A stretch of DNA of 64,000 nt from Segatella copri (GCF_019249795.2 NZ_CP156891.1:2268501-2332500); one strand, 5' to 3'. Shown: positions 44,470 through 53,501, counted from the stretch's first letter. Notes: generated from the letters alone by a model not told the origin. A program made the numbers and translations.

Positions 44470-44500
44470 GAATTCCAGTGCCAGTGAAGCACCGGAATCC
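44470..44500 (-). terminator. Terminator of the Dna2-like gene
   Basis: A 12-bp stem with two wobbles (GGATTCCGGTGC with GCACTGGAATTC on the minus strand), then TTTATTTTTTATG. Confidence 0.8.
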
Positions 44501-44598
44501 TATATCTGTATCTATGTCTCTTGTTTATCCTTTTGTGTATAATTCGAATGCAAAGATAGGACTTTATTTCCGTATCACCAAACTTTTTGGGGGAAATT

Positions 44599-47500
44599 TT
44601 AAAAATATCCTCCTTTTTCCTTCACATAGTTCATTAATTCGCTAAAAATCTGATTATTGCGCAATATCTCCGGGTTGCCTGTCATAATCATCTGCTTTCG
44701 GGCACGGGTGATGGCTACGTTCAGCTTGCGGTCGATGATGGCGCCGTCTTCTACGAAACTGTTGCCGGCAAGGAAGTCGAGCTGCCAGATGTTCTGGATG
44801 GTGAAACTGTAGATGATGACATCTCGCTGGCTGCCCTGGTACCGCTCTACGGTATCGATACTGATTTTCTCCAGTTCCGGAATGCCGAGCTTTTCGATGC
44901 CTTTGCGCACCATGGCTATCTGGTTGCGGTAAGGAACGATGACGCCTACCGTCTTCTTGGCATCGAAACGTTCTCTATAGAAGCGGTGGATGCGGCGAAG
45001 CAGGTCTACCACGATTGCTGCCTCGTTGGCATTGATCTTATCGGATACATTCGGTTCCTTGCAGAATTTGGATGGGAGGAATATCATGCGGTGCTCCTTC
45101 AGCAGGTCGTCGAGCGCATCTTCTGATGGAAGGGTGTATGACAGTTCTGTCTCCAACTGGTGTGGACATGGCACGGGTTCCAGTTTCTCCCGACGGTAGA
45201 ACATCCGGTTAGGAAACTCTGCAATCTCGGGATGCATTCTTCCCTGGCGGCGCAGAATGCCGATGAATTCGCTGCGCTCTTCGTAATCTTCCCAATGAAT
45301 CAGACGTTCGAAGAGGGAGTTGCGGCAGTTGGTAAGACAGATGTCCTGCAGGATGCTCATGTCGATGATGCCACCTTTCTGACTGTCGTTGATGGTAGGA
45401 ATGCCTGAATCCTGCTCGTTCTGCTGCACCACGGCTGGCAACTGCTTGTAGTCGCCAATGAGGATGAACTTATCTACTGCTGATAAGAGACCGATGAGAT
45501 TTGGCTCCAGTATCTGGCTCGACTCGTCGATGATGGCAAGCTTGAAGTGCTTCAGCGAGAAGATGAACGGCTTGGAGGTCATCATCGAAGTGGTGCCCAC
45601 GATTACACGCGTTCCTATTATATATTGTTTGATGGCTTCGAGTTTCGGACAGTCGCTGATGGCTTTCTCTATCAGATAAGGGCGGAACCGCTCGTCGCAG
45701 GAGTACTCGCTGCCGAGGCGAAGGAATGGGATGCCGGAATCTACCAGCATCTCGCAGATTTCATCTACGGCTCGGTTGGTATAACTCATCAGGAGGATGG
45801 AGGATGCAGGCTGCTGAGCCGTCTTGCCTCCCGAGGCGATGCTTTCTGCTGTCGGCATTCCCGTTCCATCGTTCAATGCTTCTTCTACCATAAACTTCAG
45901 GGCACGACTGGTCTTTCCTGTTCCCGGAGGTCCCACGAGCAGGAAGTAATCCTGTGCCTGCTTGGCACGGAGAATGATGTCGTCCAGTGCATCATCGTAA
46001 TGTCTGGTTAATGTAAGCGAGGCATCTCTTTGCGGAGCACGCTGTCCCAGCAGCAGGTCGCGCTTCTCCTTGGGTGCACAGATAAACTGGTGCAGGTTGC
46101 GGATGCTTCCGCCTGTCGATGCATCGCTCGTTCCATGTTCTATGGCGTAAGGCAGATTCATCTCGAAGATATCGGCATTCTGCTGTCCGTCGGTGAGATG
46201 CACCACAATCTCATCGCTGTGAATCTCCTGCAGTACACCTTTATATAATATAGCCTTTCTCACATCGGGTTCTTCCTTCAGCTTGTAGGTATAGAGATAT
46301 ACCATGTCGCCGATGCGGAAGTTGGGCAGGAAGTCTTTTCCCTGGTCGGGCACGCTCAGGGTGATGGTATCATATCCGCTTCCTGCGCTGCTCTGTTCCT
46401 TTCGGATGATGTTCAGGTCGGTATAGATGTTGCCCGCATCTTTCTTTTCGGCGAGTGGCATGGTCCAGAGGTCGGAACTGGATGTGTTGGTACCTTCCTG
46501 TGCGCCCACCTTGCTGATCATCTGTTCCCGCAACACGAAGGTCATCATGCGGCAGAAGTAAGCCTCCTCTAATGGGGTGAGGTTGTGGAGCGGACTGGTG
46601 ATGGCTTCTATCTGCGGCTTCAGATACTTATTGTAGAAGAAGTCCTGTGTGCCTGCTACATTGAGCACATCGGGTGTAAACTCGTTGAGTGCGTGTTCAA
46701 AACCTTCCTTGGCTATCTCGAAAGAGGCGGCTACCAGCTGGTTGCGGTAAGTGATGGCTTCCTGGAAGAGTTTGTGGTAATACGCCACCACCATCAGTCC
46801 GTCTTGCGGCTGATACTTGGAATAGAGCAGACGGATATTCACGCGGTCGTTGCTCAGCTTGAAGTTGTGCTGCAATACGCCATAGTAGAGCAGTAGCTGC
46901 ACATAGTGGGGCTCCAGCTGATAACTGTGATACCCCGGATCAACCTGATGGGTTTCGATATTCATGTTGCGTCCCGATTTCTGCTCCACCAGCAGTTTGC
47001 AGTCGGTGGTCATCAGGTCCACACGTCCCTGTATGCCGAGTGCTTCGCAGACGAACGAAGGTTCGAGGATGGCTTTCTTCCTGTCGTAAAGACTTTCGCC
47101 GCGGAAGGCTGACATCTGTGCCTGCGATGCGGTGCGGGGAAAGAGAATATCCACTACCTGCTGCAGATTGAATGCCTGCAGACTGGCATCGGTATAGAAT
47201 TTCTTGGCATCAAACCAGGGACAGGTGCAGAACTCCAGTGCTTTCTCCCTGAAATTCGTCTTTATGGTTTCGTTCATCTGGTATTTGCCGTTTGTATTGA
47301 TGATGTCATCCAGCGCAGCACCGGCAAAGTTACCGAGCAGGGTAGCCTGGGTGTTGGCGCGGGGCTTCATCTGGTTCAGCAGATAGAGCAGGGGATGATG
47401 ACCGAAAGCCGTGAAGCAGGTGGCAATGCTACTGATATCTACCAGATAATCGGGTTCTACCACGATAAGTCGGGGAGTGATGACGGGCTGTTTCACCTGA

Positions 47501-48084
47501 CAGTCGAGCAGGTTGAGCTGCATACCTTCCTTCAGGATATCCCAGAGATAGGTATGGTCGATATGGTTCTCTTCATCTTTCAGTTGAACGAGATATTCCT
47601 CTTCGTCAGCATCTTGGTCAATATCCACGCGGATGAAATCGCTGTCCCAGTTCTTCACGATGCAGCGGATGCGGTGGTTGTTGATTTCCAGTCCTTTCTG
47701 ATAAGGGCGGTTGGTATGGGGAATAAGCACGTTCAGCTCGTGGGGAACATCCACTCCGAATACGGCAGAGATGAAGATGGCTAGGGCACGTGCATCATAT
47801 TTCAAATCTTCGCTTGAGAGCGGTTCCTGCGAATTACTGTGCCGGCGCATGGTCTGGATGGCAATCTTGTCTGCCACCTTGATGCCGTGAGCCTTACAGA
47901 GATAATCTACCTGGGAGAAAAGGTTACCGAAAGCCTGTTTCGTTTCCTTTACTCCTTCGTGGCAGCAGAGGATGAGCGTATCGTGCATCATCTTGTTGCG
48001 TGTCTTCGGCTCCAGTTCGGGGAGTATCAAAAGTTCTCTTACCCTAAGGAAGAGTTCTGCGGCGCTGATATTGTTTTGATTCAT
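44599..48084 (-). CDS. Dna2-like nuclease-helicase (PD-(D/E)XK plus SF1 helicase)
   Basis: This 1161-residue protein joins a RecB/Cas4-type nuclease to a superfamily 1B helicase. The nuclease shows GRVDL, then EQKSGR and a later QLLLYYGVL (about 347-400). The helicase has Walker A VGPPGTGKTS (about 716), IIDESSQ (about 855), GDYKQLP, GRMHPEI, VPYRNQ, VERYQGSQRD and NVAITRARK. The order matches Dna2/Upf1-like enzymes, which cut and unwind DNA flaps or ends. A possible role is DNA repair or replication, and defence is a further option; the context (greA, purine genes) gives no support for either. It starts from a promoter-like TAACTTTG at 48093-48100. Confidence 0.85.
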   Translation of the reverse strand: MNQNNISAAELFLRVRELLILPELEPKTRNKMMHDTLILCCHEGVKETKQAFGNLFSQVDYLCKAHGIKVADKIAIQTMRRHSNSQEPLSSEDLKYDARALAIFISAVFGVDVPHELNVLIPHTNRPYQKGLEINNHRIRCIVKNWDSDFIRVDIDQDADEEEYLVQLKDEENHIDHTYLWDILKEGMQLNLLDCQVKQPVITPRLIVVEPDYLVDISSIATCFTAFGHHPLLYLLNQMKPRANTQATLLGNFAGAALDDIINTNGKYQMNETIKTNFREKALEFCTCPWFDAKKFYTDASLQAFNLQQVVDILFPRTASQAQMSAFRGESLYDRKKAILEPSFVCEALGIQGRVDLMTTDCKLLVEQKSGRNMNIETHQVDPGYHSYQLEPHYVQLLLYYGVLQHNFKLSNDRVNIRLLYSKYQPQDGLMVVAYYHKLFQEAITYRNQLVAASFEIAKEGFEHALNEFTPDVLNVAGTQDFFYNKYLKPQIEAITSPLHNLTPLEEAYFCRMMTFVLREQMISKVGAQEGTNTSSSDLWTMPLAEKKDAGNIYTDLNIIRKEQSSAGSGYDTITLSVPDQGKDFLPNFRIGDMVYLYTYKLKEEPDVRKAILYKGVLQEIHSDEIVVHLTDGQQNADIFEMNLPYAIEHGTSDASTGGSIRNLHQFICAPKEKRDLLLGQRAPQRDASLTLTRHYDDALDDIILRAKQAQDYFLLVGPPGTGKTSRALKFMVEEALNDGTGMPTAESIASGGKTAQQPASSILLMSYTNRAVDEICEMLVDSGIPFLRLGSEYSCDERFRPYLIEKAISDCPKLEAIKQYIIGTRVIVGTTSMMTSKPFIFSLKHFKLAIIDESSQILEPNLIGLLSAVDKFILIGDYKQLPAVVQQNEQDSGIPTINDSQKGGIIDMSILQDICLTNCRNSLFERLIHWEDYEERSEFIGILRRQGRMHPEIAEFPNRMFYRREKLEPVPCPHQLETELSYTLPSEDALDDLLKEHRMIFLPSKFCKEPNVSDKINANEAAIVVDLLRRIHRFYRERFDAKKTVGVIVPYRNQIAMVRKGIEKLGIPELEKISIDTVERYQGSQRDVIIYSFTIQNIWQLDFLAGNSFVEDGAIIDRKLNVAITRARKQMIMTGNPEILRNNQIFSELMNYVKEKGGYF

Positions 48085-48092
48085 AGGCTACA

Positions 48093-48100
48093 AAGTTACG
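48093..48100 (-). promoter_or_regulatory. -7 element of the Dna2-like gene
   Basis: TAACTTTG on the minus strand, 9 bases before the start, so the leader would be very short. No clear -33 element. Confidence 0.4.
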
Positions 48101-48190
48101 AAAATTATAACTACTCTTATAATAAAGGTATTTATAATTATTGATAATTAACTGTTGAACAGGAATGCGTATTTAAGGAAATTTAGGGCG

Positions 48191-48241
48191 TTCGTGCAAA
48201 AAAATGTAGTAAAGTGTCGGATATTCGTGCGAAAAAGTGTA
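48191..48241. repeat. Direct repeat upstream of the deaminase gene
   Basis: Two 18-base copies (48191-48208 and 48224-48241) differ at 2 positions and are 33 bases apart. The second runs into the -7 element TATCTTTG (48240-48247), which fits an operator. Confidence 0.5.
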
Positions 48242-48311
48242 TCTTTGCAGCAAAAGTACTAAAAAATAATGCATGAAATGCTTGCCGTATCATTTCTTTT
48301 TTGTATATTTG
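48240..48311 (+). promoter_or_regulatory. Candidate promoters of the deaminase gene
   Basis: TATCTTTG (48240-48247) and TATATTTG (48304-48311) are candidate -7 elements. The second has CTTG 19 bases upstream. Confidence 0.5.
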
Positions 48312-48360
48312 TAGCCCCCAATTGAAAGAAGGGGTATTATTAATCTAAAAATATTAAGCA

Positions 48361-48828
48361 ATGACAAAGGAAGAATTGATGCATAGAGCCATTGAGCTCT
48401 CAAAGAATAGCGTGAAGACGGGTGGCGGACCTTTTGGTGCTGTGATTGCCAAGGATGGTATTATCATCGCTGAGGCTTCCAACAGTGTAACCATCGACCT
48501 CGACCCTACGGCTCATGCCGAAGTGAACTGTATCCGACAGGCTACCCGCAAATTGAAGAGCTTCAATCTGGAAGGTTGCGAGATCTATACCTCCTGCGAG
48601 CCTTGCCCGATGTGCCTGGGTGCCATCTATTGGGCACATCTCGACCGTATCTATTATGCCAACGACCGGAAGGATGCGGCAAAGATAGGTTTCGATGATG
48701 AGTTTATCTACGAGGAGATAGATCGCAAGATAGAAGACCGCCACAAGCCGATGGTTGCCCTGATGCGCGATGAGGCGCTCGGTGCTTTCCGCATGTGGGA
48801 GGAAAATGCGGAAAAGACGGAGTATTAA
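48361..48828 (+). CDS. Nucleoside deaminase, probably guanine deaminase
   Basis: This 155-residue cytidine-deaminase-fold enzyme has zinc ligands and catalytic residues in HAE (H52, E54) and PCPMC (C82, C85). GGGPFGAVI near the start and GFDDEFIYEEI near the end resemble guanine deaminases, which turn guanine into xanthine. The nearby NCS2 permease and xpt support a role in purine salvage. A tRNA adenosine deaminase is less likely because the C-terminal segment is of the guanine type. It is followed by a terminator. Confidence 0.82.
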   Translation: MTKEELMHRAIELSKNSVKTGGGPFGAVIAKDGIIIAEASNSVTIDLDPTAHAEVNCIRQATRKLKSFNLEGCEIYTSCEPCPMCLGAIYWAHLDRIYYANDRKDAAKIGFDDEFIYEEIDRKIEDRHKPMVALMRDEALGAFRMWEENAEKTEY

Positions 48829-48844
48829 TTAATAAGATAAAAAG

Positions 48845-48884
48845 GGAAGGTTGCACGGAATATGAACAGCAGCCTTCCTTTTTT
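48845..48884 (+). terminator. Terminator of the deaminase gene
   Basis: GGAAGGTTGC pairs with GCAGCCTTCC (one wobble) and runs into TTTTTT, 16 bases past the stop. Confidence 0.8.
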
Positions 48885-48960
48885 CGTAGATTCTTCTTGT
48901 ATTCTATCATGTGGGATAGAGAAAAATGGAGAAAAGGAACGATTTCTCAGATTTTCTTTG

Positions 48961-48968
48961 TAATTTTG
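48961..48968 (+). promoter_or_regulatory. -7 element of the NCS2 permease gene
   Basis: TAATTTTG. It places the transcript start near 48974 and excludes a translation start at 48926. Confidence 0.55.
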
Positions 48969-49024
48969 TCGCCAAATTCAGAAAAGACCCTGAATTGATG
49001 GATAATGGAATTTCTCTAATTATT

Positions 49025-50341
49025 ATGACGACAATGGAACAGTCAATAGAAAATCTCTACAAATTAGACGGCAGAGTGCCCGTAGGTAAAGCACTCCCAT
49101 TTGGTCTTCAGCATGTGCTGGCGATGTTCGTCAGCAATATTGCGCCAATCATGATTCTCGCTGGTGCGATAGGTCTGGACAGTTCGGTGAGCGCCGTGCT
49201 TATCCAGAACTGTATGGTCATCGCCGGTATCGGTACCTTGGTGCAGCTTTATCCGGTATGGCGTATCGGTTCTCGCCTTCCTATCGTGATGGGTATCTCC
49301 TTCACCTTCCTTTCGCTCGCCATCGCCATTGCCGGTGCTCATGGTATGGGTACTTTGATAGGCGCTGTCATCATTGGTGGTCTGGTAGAAGGAACACTCG
49401 GACTTTTCGCCAAGTATTGGATCAAGCTCATTCCGCCTGTAGTAGCCGCTACCGTGGTAACAGCCATTGGTTTCTCGCTCCTTCCTGTTGGTGCCAACTC
49501 TTTTGCGGGTGGTCAGGGTGCTGCTGATTTCGGTAGCATGAACAACTGGGTTGTGGGTTCTGTCACTTTGCTGGCTTGTCTGCTTTGTCAGATTTTCGTC
49601 AAGGGTTTCTTGCGTTCACTCTCTGTATTGGTAGGACTGCTGGTAGGTTACATTCTGGCGCTGTTTATGGGAATGATAGATTTCAGCGGACTTTCTGGTC
49701 TCTCTATCGTAGCTTTGCCAAAGCTTCTTCCATTTACACCTGAGTTTAATATCGGTGCTATTCTCTCGGTGGTAGCTGTATATCTGGTTTCTGCCACAGA
49801 AACGATTGGTGATACTTCTGCGCTCTGCAACAGTGCGTTGAAGCGTGATCCTAAGACTAAGGAGATGGGTGCGGCAGTCTGCTGCGATGGTTTCGTCAGT
49901 TCGGTTTCCGGTCTTTTCGGTTGTACTCCTATCACTTCTTTCAGTCAGAACGTAGGTTTGGCAGCGATGTCGGGAGTGGTGAACCGCTTTACAATTGCCA
50001 TGGGTGCCATCATCATGATTATCGGTGGTATCTTCCCAGCTATCGGTTATGTATTGACTACGATTCCTCAGGCTGTATTGGGCGGCTGTACCATCATGAT
50101 GTTCGGTAGCATCCTCTTTGCCGGTTTCGGCATGATGGCGCGTACCGGCTTCTCTCAGCGCAACATGGTCATCGTGAGCCTCTCGCTCAGCGTAGGTCTC
50201 GGATTCACATCTGCAACAGGTATGTTCAACATCTTCCCAGAGATTGTACGCACCGTTTTTGCAGATAACTGTGTGGCAGTAGTCTTCCTGCTCGCCGTTA
50301 TCCTGAACCTCGTGTTGCCGAAGAATCTGGATAAGGCATAA
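49025..50341 (+). CDS. NCS2 family nucleobase permease (xanthine/uracil type)
   Basis: This inner-membrane symporter, about 438 residues, imports purine or pyrimidine bases. It has many hydrophobic segments, and the family motif is visible in TSFSQNVGLAAMSGVVNRF, with SATETIGDTSA before it. The start is uncertain among ATGs at 48998, 49025 and 49034; all lie after the -7 element at 48961-48968. Placement between a guanine-deaminase-like gene and xpt suggests xanthine or guanine as substrate. It ends in a perfect terminator hairpin. Confidence 0.88.
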   Translation: MTTMEQSIENLYKLDGRVPVGKALPFGLQHVLAMFVSNIAPIMILAGAIGLDSSVSAVLIQNCMVIAGIGTLVQLYPVWRIGSRLPIVMGISFTFLSLAIAIAGAHGMGTLIGAVIIGGLVEGTLGLFAKYWIKLIPPVVAATVVTAIGFSLLPVGANSFAGGQGAADFGSMNNWVVGSVTLLACLLCQIFVKGFLRSLSVLVGLLVGYILALFMGMIDFSGLSGLSIVALPKLLPFTPEFNIGAILSVVAVYLVSATETIGDTSALCNSALKRDPKTKEMGAAVCCDGFVSSVSGLFGCTPITSFSQNVGLAAMSGVVNRFTIAMGAIIMIIGGIFPAIGYVLTTIPQAVLGGCTIMMFGSILFAGFGMMARTGFSQRNMVIVSLSLSVGLGFTSATGMFNIFPEIVRTVFADNCVAVVFLLAVILNLVLPKNLDKA

Positions 50342-50362
50342 GAATCAAAGATATTTATAGAT

Positions 50363-50407
50363 AAAAAGGTGCAACTCACAAGTAAGAAAGTGAGTTGCAC
50401 CTTTTTT
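50363..50407 (+). terminator. Terminator of the NCS2 permease gene
   Basis: AAAAAGGTGCAACTCAC pairs with GTGAGTTGCACCTTTTT around a 10-base loop, with a T-run. Being symmetric, it may also end the minus-strand gene that stops at 50428. Confidence 0.9.
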
Positions 50408-50427
50408 GCTATAAACTATTAACTAAA

Positions 50428-51414
50428 TCACTGTCCTCCCAGTCTTTCGAAGAAGGTGATGATTTCTTCGAAGGTCTTGAATTCATCGCTGCCGTATTCT
50501 ATCGTCGTACCCATGAAACCATCGCATGGGCTAGGGTCGATGAAGTAATCGCCGTAGAGCAGGTTCTTCTGGTTGCAGAAGATGATGTGGTTGTAGGCTG
50601 GGGTAGAGAGGTATTCCTCCACCCAAGTCTGTACCTTCGCCATGTATTCATGGTCGTTGGTTGGCGCTGGGGCTACGATATATACGTTGTAATGCTCTAT
50701 CAGCATTTCGTAAGCCTTGTGCATCGAGCTGGTTGCCTTCATGTAACTGTCGTGCAGGGCATCGAAGTCGATGTATACGATAGGGCGCTCCTTGCCGTTC
50801 TGCTTGTCGTCAATCCAGCGGATAACCGGACAGAGATAGTGGAATGCTACCTTGTCGATAAGTCGGTGCTCGCCATGGAATGGGATGGCGAGTGGATAGT
50901 GCTCATGGAAGAGGTCGAAGGTATGGACCAGCGGATCAGCATCGCCGAAGAGACCGTAAACACGTTGCTGTTCCTCGGGAGTAATGTCCTGGAAGCAACG
51001 CTCGGTAAAGTCACGGTATTCCTTGATGAGGCCTTTGTTAACCATCAGTTCGTTCACTCCGTCCTTTCTCGGGTTCTGGAATTCCTGCTTGCCGGTCATG
51101 CTGCTCATCGTATTGCCCATCTCGAAGGCAGGGTTTACGAGGATGCGGTCGAATCCTTTCAGCAGTTCGGTATACATGCCTCCCATCGAGGTACCGATGA
51201 TGAGGTCGGGCTTCTCAGTCTCCGCCATCTTCTGCAGCATCTCTATGCCCTCTTCCGGATGTACCGGGATGTCTTCAGCCAGGAGGGTGGCATTCGGCAT
51301 CAGTTCCTGCAACATCTTTACGGTGCCGCTCTGTGCAGAAGAGAGGAAACCGTGAACATACATGATTTTCTTGCCCGCCATGAGGTCGGGGAATTGTTTG
51401 ATATATGGATTCAT
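50428..51414 (-). CDS. Fusion of a YqiA-like esterase and a HAD-type deoxynucleotidase-like domain
   Basis: Residues about 15-195 form an alpha/beta hydrolase of the YqiA/YcfP type: VHGFLSS, the nucleophile in GTSMGGMY (Ser76), an acidic residue in FGDADPLV (about D158-D160) and His183 in HGEHRL. Residues about 212-325 resemble 5'(3')-deoxyribonucleotidases of the HAD superfamily: YIDFDALHDS keeps the DxD pair (D216, D218), followed by NVYIVAPA, NQKNLLYGDYFID (281-293) and GTTIEYGSDEF. The HAD start is DFDAL in place of DMDGV. Both active sites look usable, so this may be a true two-activity enzyme. It is divergent from xpt, with promoter elements at 51478-51508. Confidence 0.75.
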   Translation of the reverse strand: MNPYIKQFPDLMAGKKIMYVHGFLSSAQSGTVKMLQELMPNATLLAEDIPVHPEEGIEMLQKMAETEKPDLIIGTSMGGMYTELLKGFDRILVNPAFEMGNTMSSMTGKQEFQNPRKDGVNELMVNKGLIKEYRDFTERCFQDITPEEQQRVYGLFGDADPLVHTFDLFHEHYPLAIPFHGEHRLIDKVAFHYLCPVIRWIDDKQNGKERPIVYIDFDALHDSYMKATSSMHKAYEMLIEHYNVYIVAPAPTNDHEYMAKVQTWVEEYLSTPAYNHIIFCNQKNLLYGDYFIDPSPCDGFMGTTIEYGSDEFKTFEEIITFFERLGGQ

Positions 51415-51477
51415 ATTCTTATAGTTTTATAGGGGGTATCATATCATGCTCCCTGAACATCTTATTCATTTCTGCTG

Positions 51478-51508
51478 CAAAATTACGCTAAATTGCAGAC
51501 AAAACAAA
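51478..51508 (-). promoter_or_regulatory. Promoter of the esterase-HAD gene
   Basis: On the minus strand TTTG (51505-51508), 19 bases, then TAATTTTG (51478-51485). Confidence 0.65.
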
Positions 51509-51548
51509 ATTATTGGGCGATAAACTTCCTTGTTTGCGAAAAAAGTAG

Positions 51549-51556
51549 TAATTTTG
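51549..51556 (+). promoter_or_regulatory. -7 element of xpt
   Basis: TAATTTTG, 33 bases before the xpt start. It excludes the earlier in-frame ATG at 51493. The -33 region reads CTTC. Confidence 0.55.
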
Positions 51557-51588
51557 CACCCAATAATCATATTAAAGTTCAAGTCATA

Positions 51589-52155
51589 ATGGATTTACTG
51601 AAAGAAAGAATTATGCAGGAGGGCAGATGCTTTCCTGGTGGAATCTTAAAAGTAGACAGCTTTGTAAACCATCAGATGGACCCTATTCTGATGATGGAAT
51701 TAGCTAAGGAATTCGTGCGCCTTTTCAAGGATATCAAGTACAACAAGATTGTTACTATTGAGGCTTCGGGCATCGCGCCTGCCATCATGGTAGGTTATCT
51801 GACCAATCTTCCTGTTGTATTTGTGAAGAAAAAGCAGCCTAAGACTATGGAGGGTATGATTACCTCTGTGGTTCACTCTTTTACAAAGGACCGCGATTAT
51901 ACGGTTTGTGTGAGCAACAGTTATCTTACTCCTGAGGACCATGTTATCTTTATCGATGACTTCCTTGCCAATGGTAATGCGTCTAAGGGCGTGATGGACC
52001 TTTGCGAGAAGGCTGGTGCCAAGATTGAGGCGATGGGTTTCATCATCGAGAAGGCTTTCCAGCATGGTGGTGACTTCCTGCGCAAGGAGGGAATCCGTTA
52101 TGAGGCGCTCGCTACCGTAGAGAGCCTGGACGATTGCAAGATTGTCTTGAAGTAA
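51589..52155 (+). CDS. xpt: Xanthine phosphoribosyltransferase
   Basis: Xpt converts xanthine and PRPP to XMP. The 188-residue enzyme has the PRPP-binding segment [15 protein letters not shown] and the opening [12 protein letters not shown] with [16 protein letters not shown], both typical of the family. The start at 51589 is set by the promoter at 51549-51556. No purine riboswitch fold is evident in the short leader. Together with the deaminase and permease genes it forms a xanthine salvage set spread over 4 kb. Confidence 0.94.
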   Translation: MDLLKERIMQEGRCFPGGILKVDSFVNHQMDPILMMELAKEFVRLFKDIKYNKIVTIEASGIAPAIMVGYLTNLPVVFVKKKQPKTMEGMITSVVHSFTKDRDYTVCVSNSYLTPEDHVIFIDDFLANGNASKGVMDLCEKAGAKIEAMGFIIEKAFQHGGDFLRKEGIRYEALATVESLDDCKIVLK

Positions 52156-52176
52156 AACATCTTATTATATATATTA

Positions 52177-52205
52177 AAAGCCGCCTGTAATAGGGCGGCT
52201 TTTTT
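52177..52205. terminator. Bidirectional terminator between xpt and the SGNH gene
   Basis: AAAAGCCGCC pairs with GGCGGCTTTT around an 8- or 9-base loop, with T-runs on both strands. Confidence 0.85.
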
Positions 52206-53397
52206 ATTTGATAATGTCGGCAGCATAGATTCCCATCGCCTTGTAGCCTGCAGGATTCGGGTGGAGCCAGTCGTTGCTGGCATATTCCCGCTTCATCCTT
52301 CTGTCATCATTCGGGTCTTGAAGCAGCTTGGCGAAGTCTAGAATGCCATCTGCTTTCTTTGCCTGACTTCGAATCCAGTCGTTTACATAGAGTCGGGCTG
52401 CTTCGTGGAAATGGCTGTAGTAGCCGGCACCCTTGAAAGGCGTGATGGTGCCCAGATAAACTTTCATCTTCCGGGCCTTCGCCTTCCTCATCATTCCCTG
52501 TATGCTCTCTATAATCTGGCGGGCTACCGTCTCGCTGTTGCCGCTCTTGGCAGCACCTATGTCGTTGATGCCTTCAAAGATAATTACCTTCTTTACGCCG
52601 CTCTGCATCAGAATGTCTCGGTCGAAGCGTTCCTTGGCGAGTGCCCCGAAACCGCCCGGCACGGTTACGCGGTTGTTGCCGATGCCCAGGTTCAGTACAC
52701 CCTGGTTGGTTATCTTATGTTTCAGCTGCAGCATCTCCGACATAACATCCGGCCACCGGTTCTGGGCATTATCCGTAGAACATTTGCCGTCGGTGATGGA
52801 ATTGCCCATGATGGCGATGGCACTCATGTTGGTGCTCATAGTATACACATCGATGCCGCTGATGTTGTACCAGTGGTTCTCGCGGAAAGCCTTTTCGAAG
52901 TTGGAGTGGGCATTGGTTACTCCCTTCATGATATAAGAGGTGGTACGTGAGCCCATGTGGACGGTAGGCACATCGGGAGCCGAGGTGTAGTTGATGGTGA
53001 TGGCTACGCGCTCCAGGTTCTTGAGATTGAACTTCAGCGCATCGCTCACTATCTGTCTGCCGGCAGGGATAGTAGCCTTGTAGCTGTTGCCGAACTTGAA
53101 GTATTGAGCCGATTTGGCATCAATCTTGAAGGAGTCTTTGGCGTGGGCGATATAGATGGAGCGTATCACTACGGGTTGCATCGAGTAGATATTGCTCAGT
53201 TTCAGTCTTATCACGTCGCCTCCCACGCTTACCTTTACTATCTGGCGAACCGAACGGTTTGTCATGTTGTTATTATAGGGCATAAACGCTTTCACCACAG
53301 TCTGCGGTGCCGTAGCCCAAGTTCCAATCCATGTTTGTGCCGCCATCTGTAGTGTGTATGTGCAGATGAAGTATAGTATCATTATAAATCTTTTCAC
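52204..53397 (-). CDS. Secreted SGNH/GDSL hydrolase
   Basis: This 397-residue exported esterase has a signal peptide (about 1-20), a beta-rich N-terminal region (about 22-185) and an SGNH domain. Its blocks are MGNSITDG (Ser200), GIGNNRV, FEGINDIG and DWLHPN, giving the nucleophile, oxyanion residues and catalytic Asp/His. Related enzymes deacetylate plant polysaccharides or act as lipases; the substrate is not evident. It is a single gene facing xpt. Confidence 0.88.
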   Translation of the reverse strand: MKRFIMILYFICTYTLQMAAQTWIGTWATAPQTVVKAFMPYNNNMTNRSVRQIVKVSVGGDVIRLKLSNIYSMQPVVIRSIYIAHAKDSFKIDAKSAQYFKFGNSYKATIPAGRQIVSDALKFNLKNLERVAITINYTSAPDVPTVHMGSRTTSYIMKGVTNAHSNFEKAFRENHWYNISGIDVYTMSTNMSAIAIMGNSITDGKCSTDNAQNRWPDVMSEMLQLKHKITNQGVLNLGIGNNRVTVPGGFGALAKERFDRDILMQSGVKKVIIFEGINDIGAAKSGNSETVARQIIESIQGMMRKAKARKMKVYLGTITPFKGAGYYSHFHEAARLYVNDWIRSQAKKADGILDFAKLLQDPNDDRRMKREYASNDWLHPNPAGYKAMGIYAADIIK

Positions 53398-53418
53398 CTT
53401 GTTGTATTTTTTAATTAT

Positions 53419-53453
53419 AATCCTTGCGCCCGATGAGCCGTCTCGTTATGCAT
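53419..53453 (+). repeat. Direct repeat A, 3' side of the rpn gene
   Basis: Near copy of 54776-54810: of the first 32 bases only 3 differ, including the invariant GATGAGCCGTCTCGTTA. It also corresponds to two 22-bp units of the array at 54753-54862. Confidence 0.65.
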
Positions 53454-53467
53454 TATCTCATAAAAAG

Positions 53468-53493
53468 GGTCGATGCCATTAGAGGCACCGACC
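53468..53493 (-). terminator. Terminator of the rpn gene
   Basis: GGTCGGTGCC pairs with GGCATCGACC (one wobble, 6-base loop), then CTTTTTATG on the minus strand, 9 bases past the stop. Confidence 0.8.
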
Positions 53494-53501
53494 AATTCTG
53501 T

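Noticed and set aside
48926..49024. Upstream extension of the NCS2 permease
   Set aside because: The -7 element at 48961-48968 lies inside it, so it cannot be translated from that promoter; the extra residues are not family-like.
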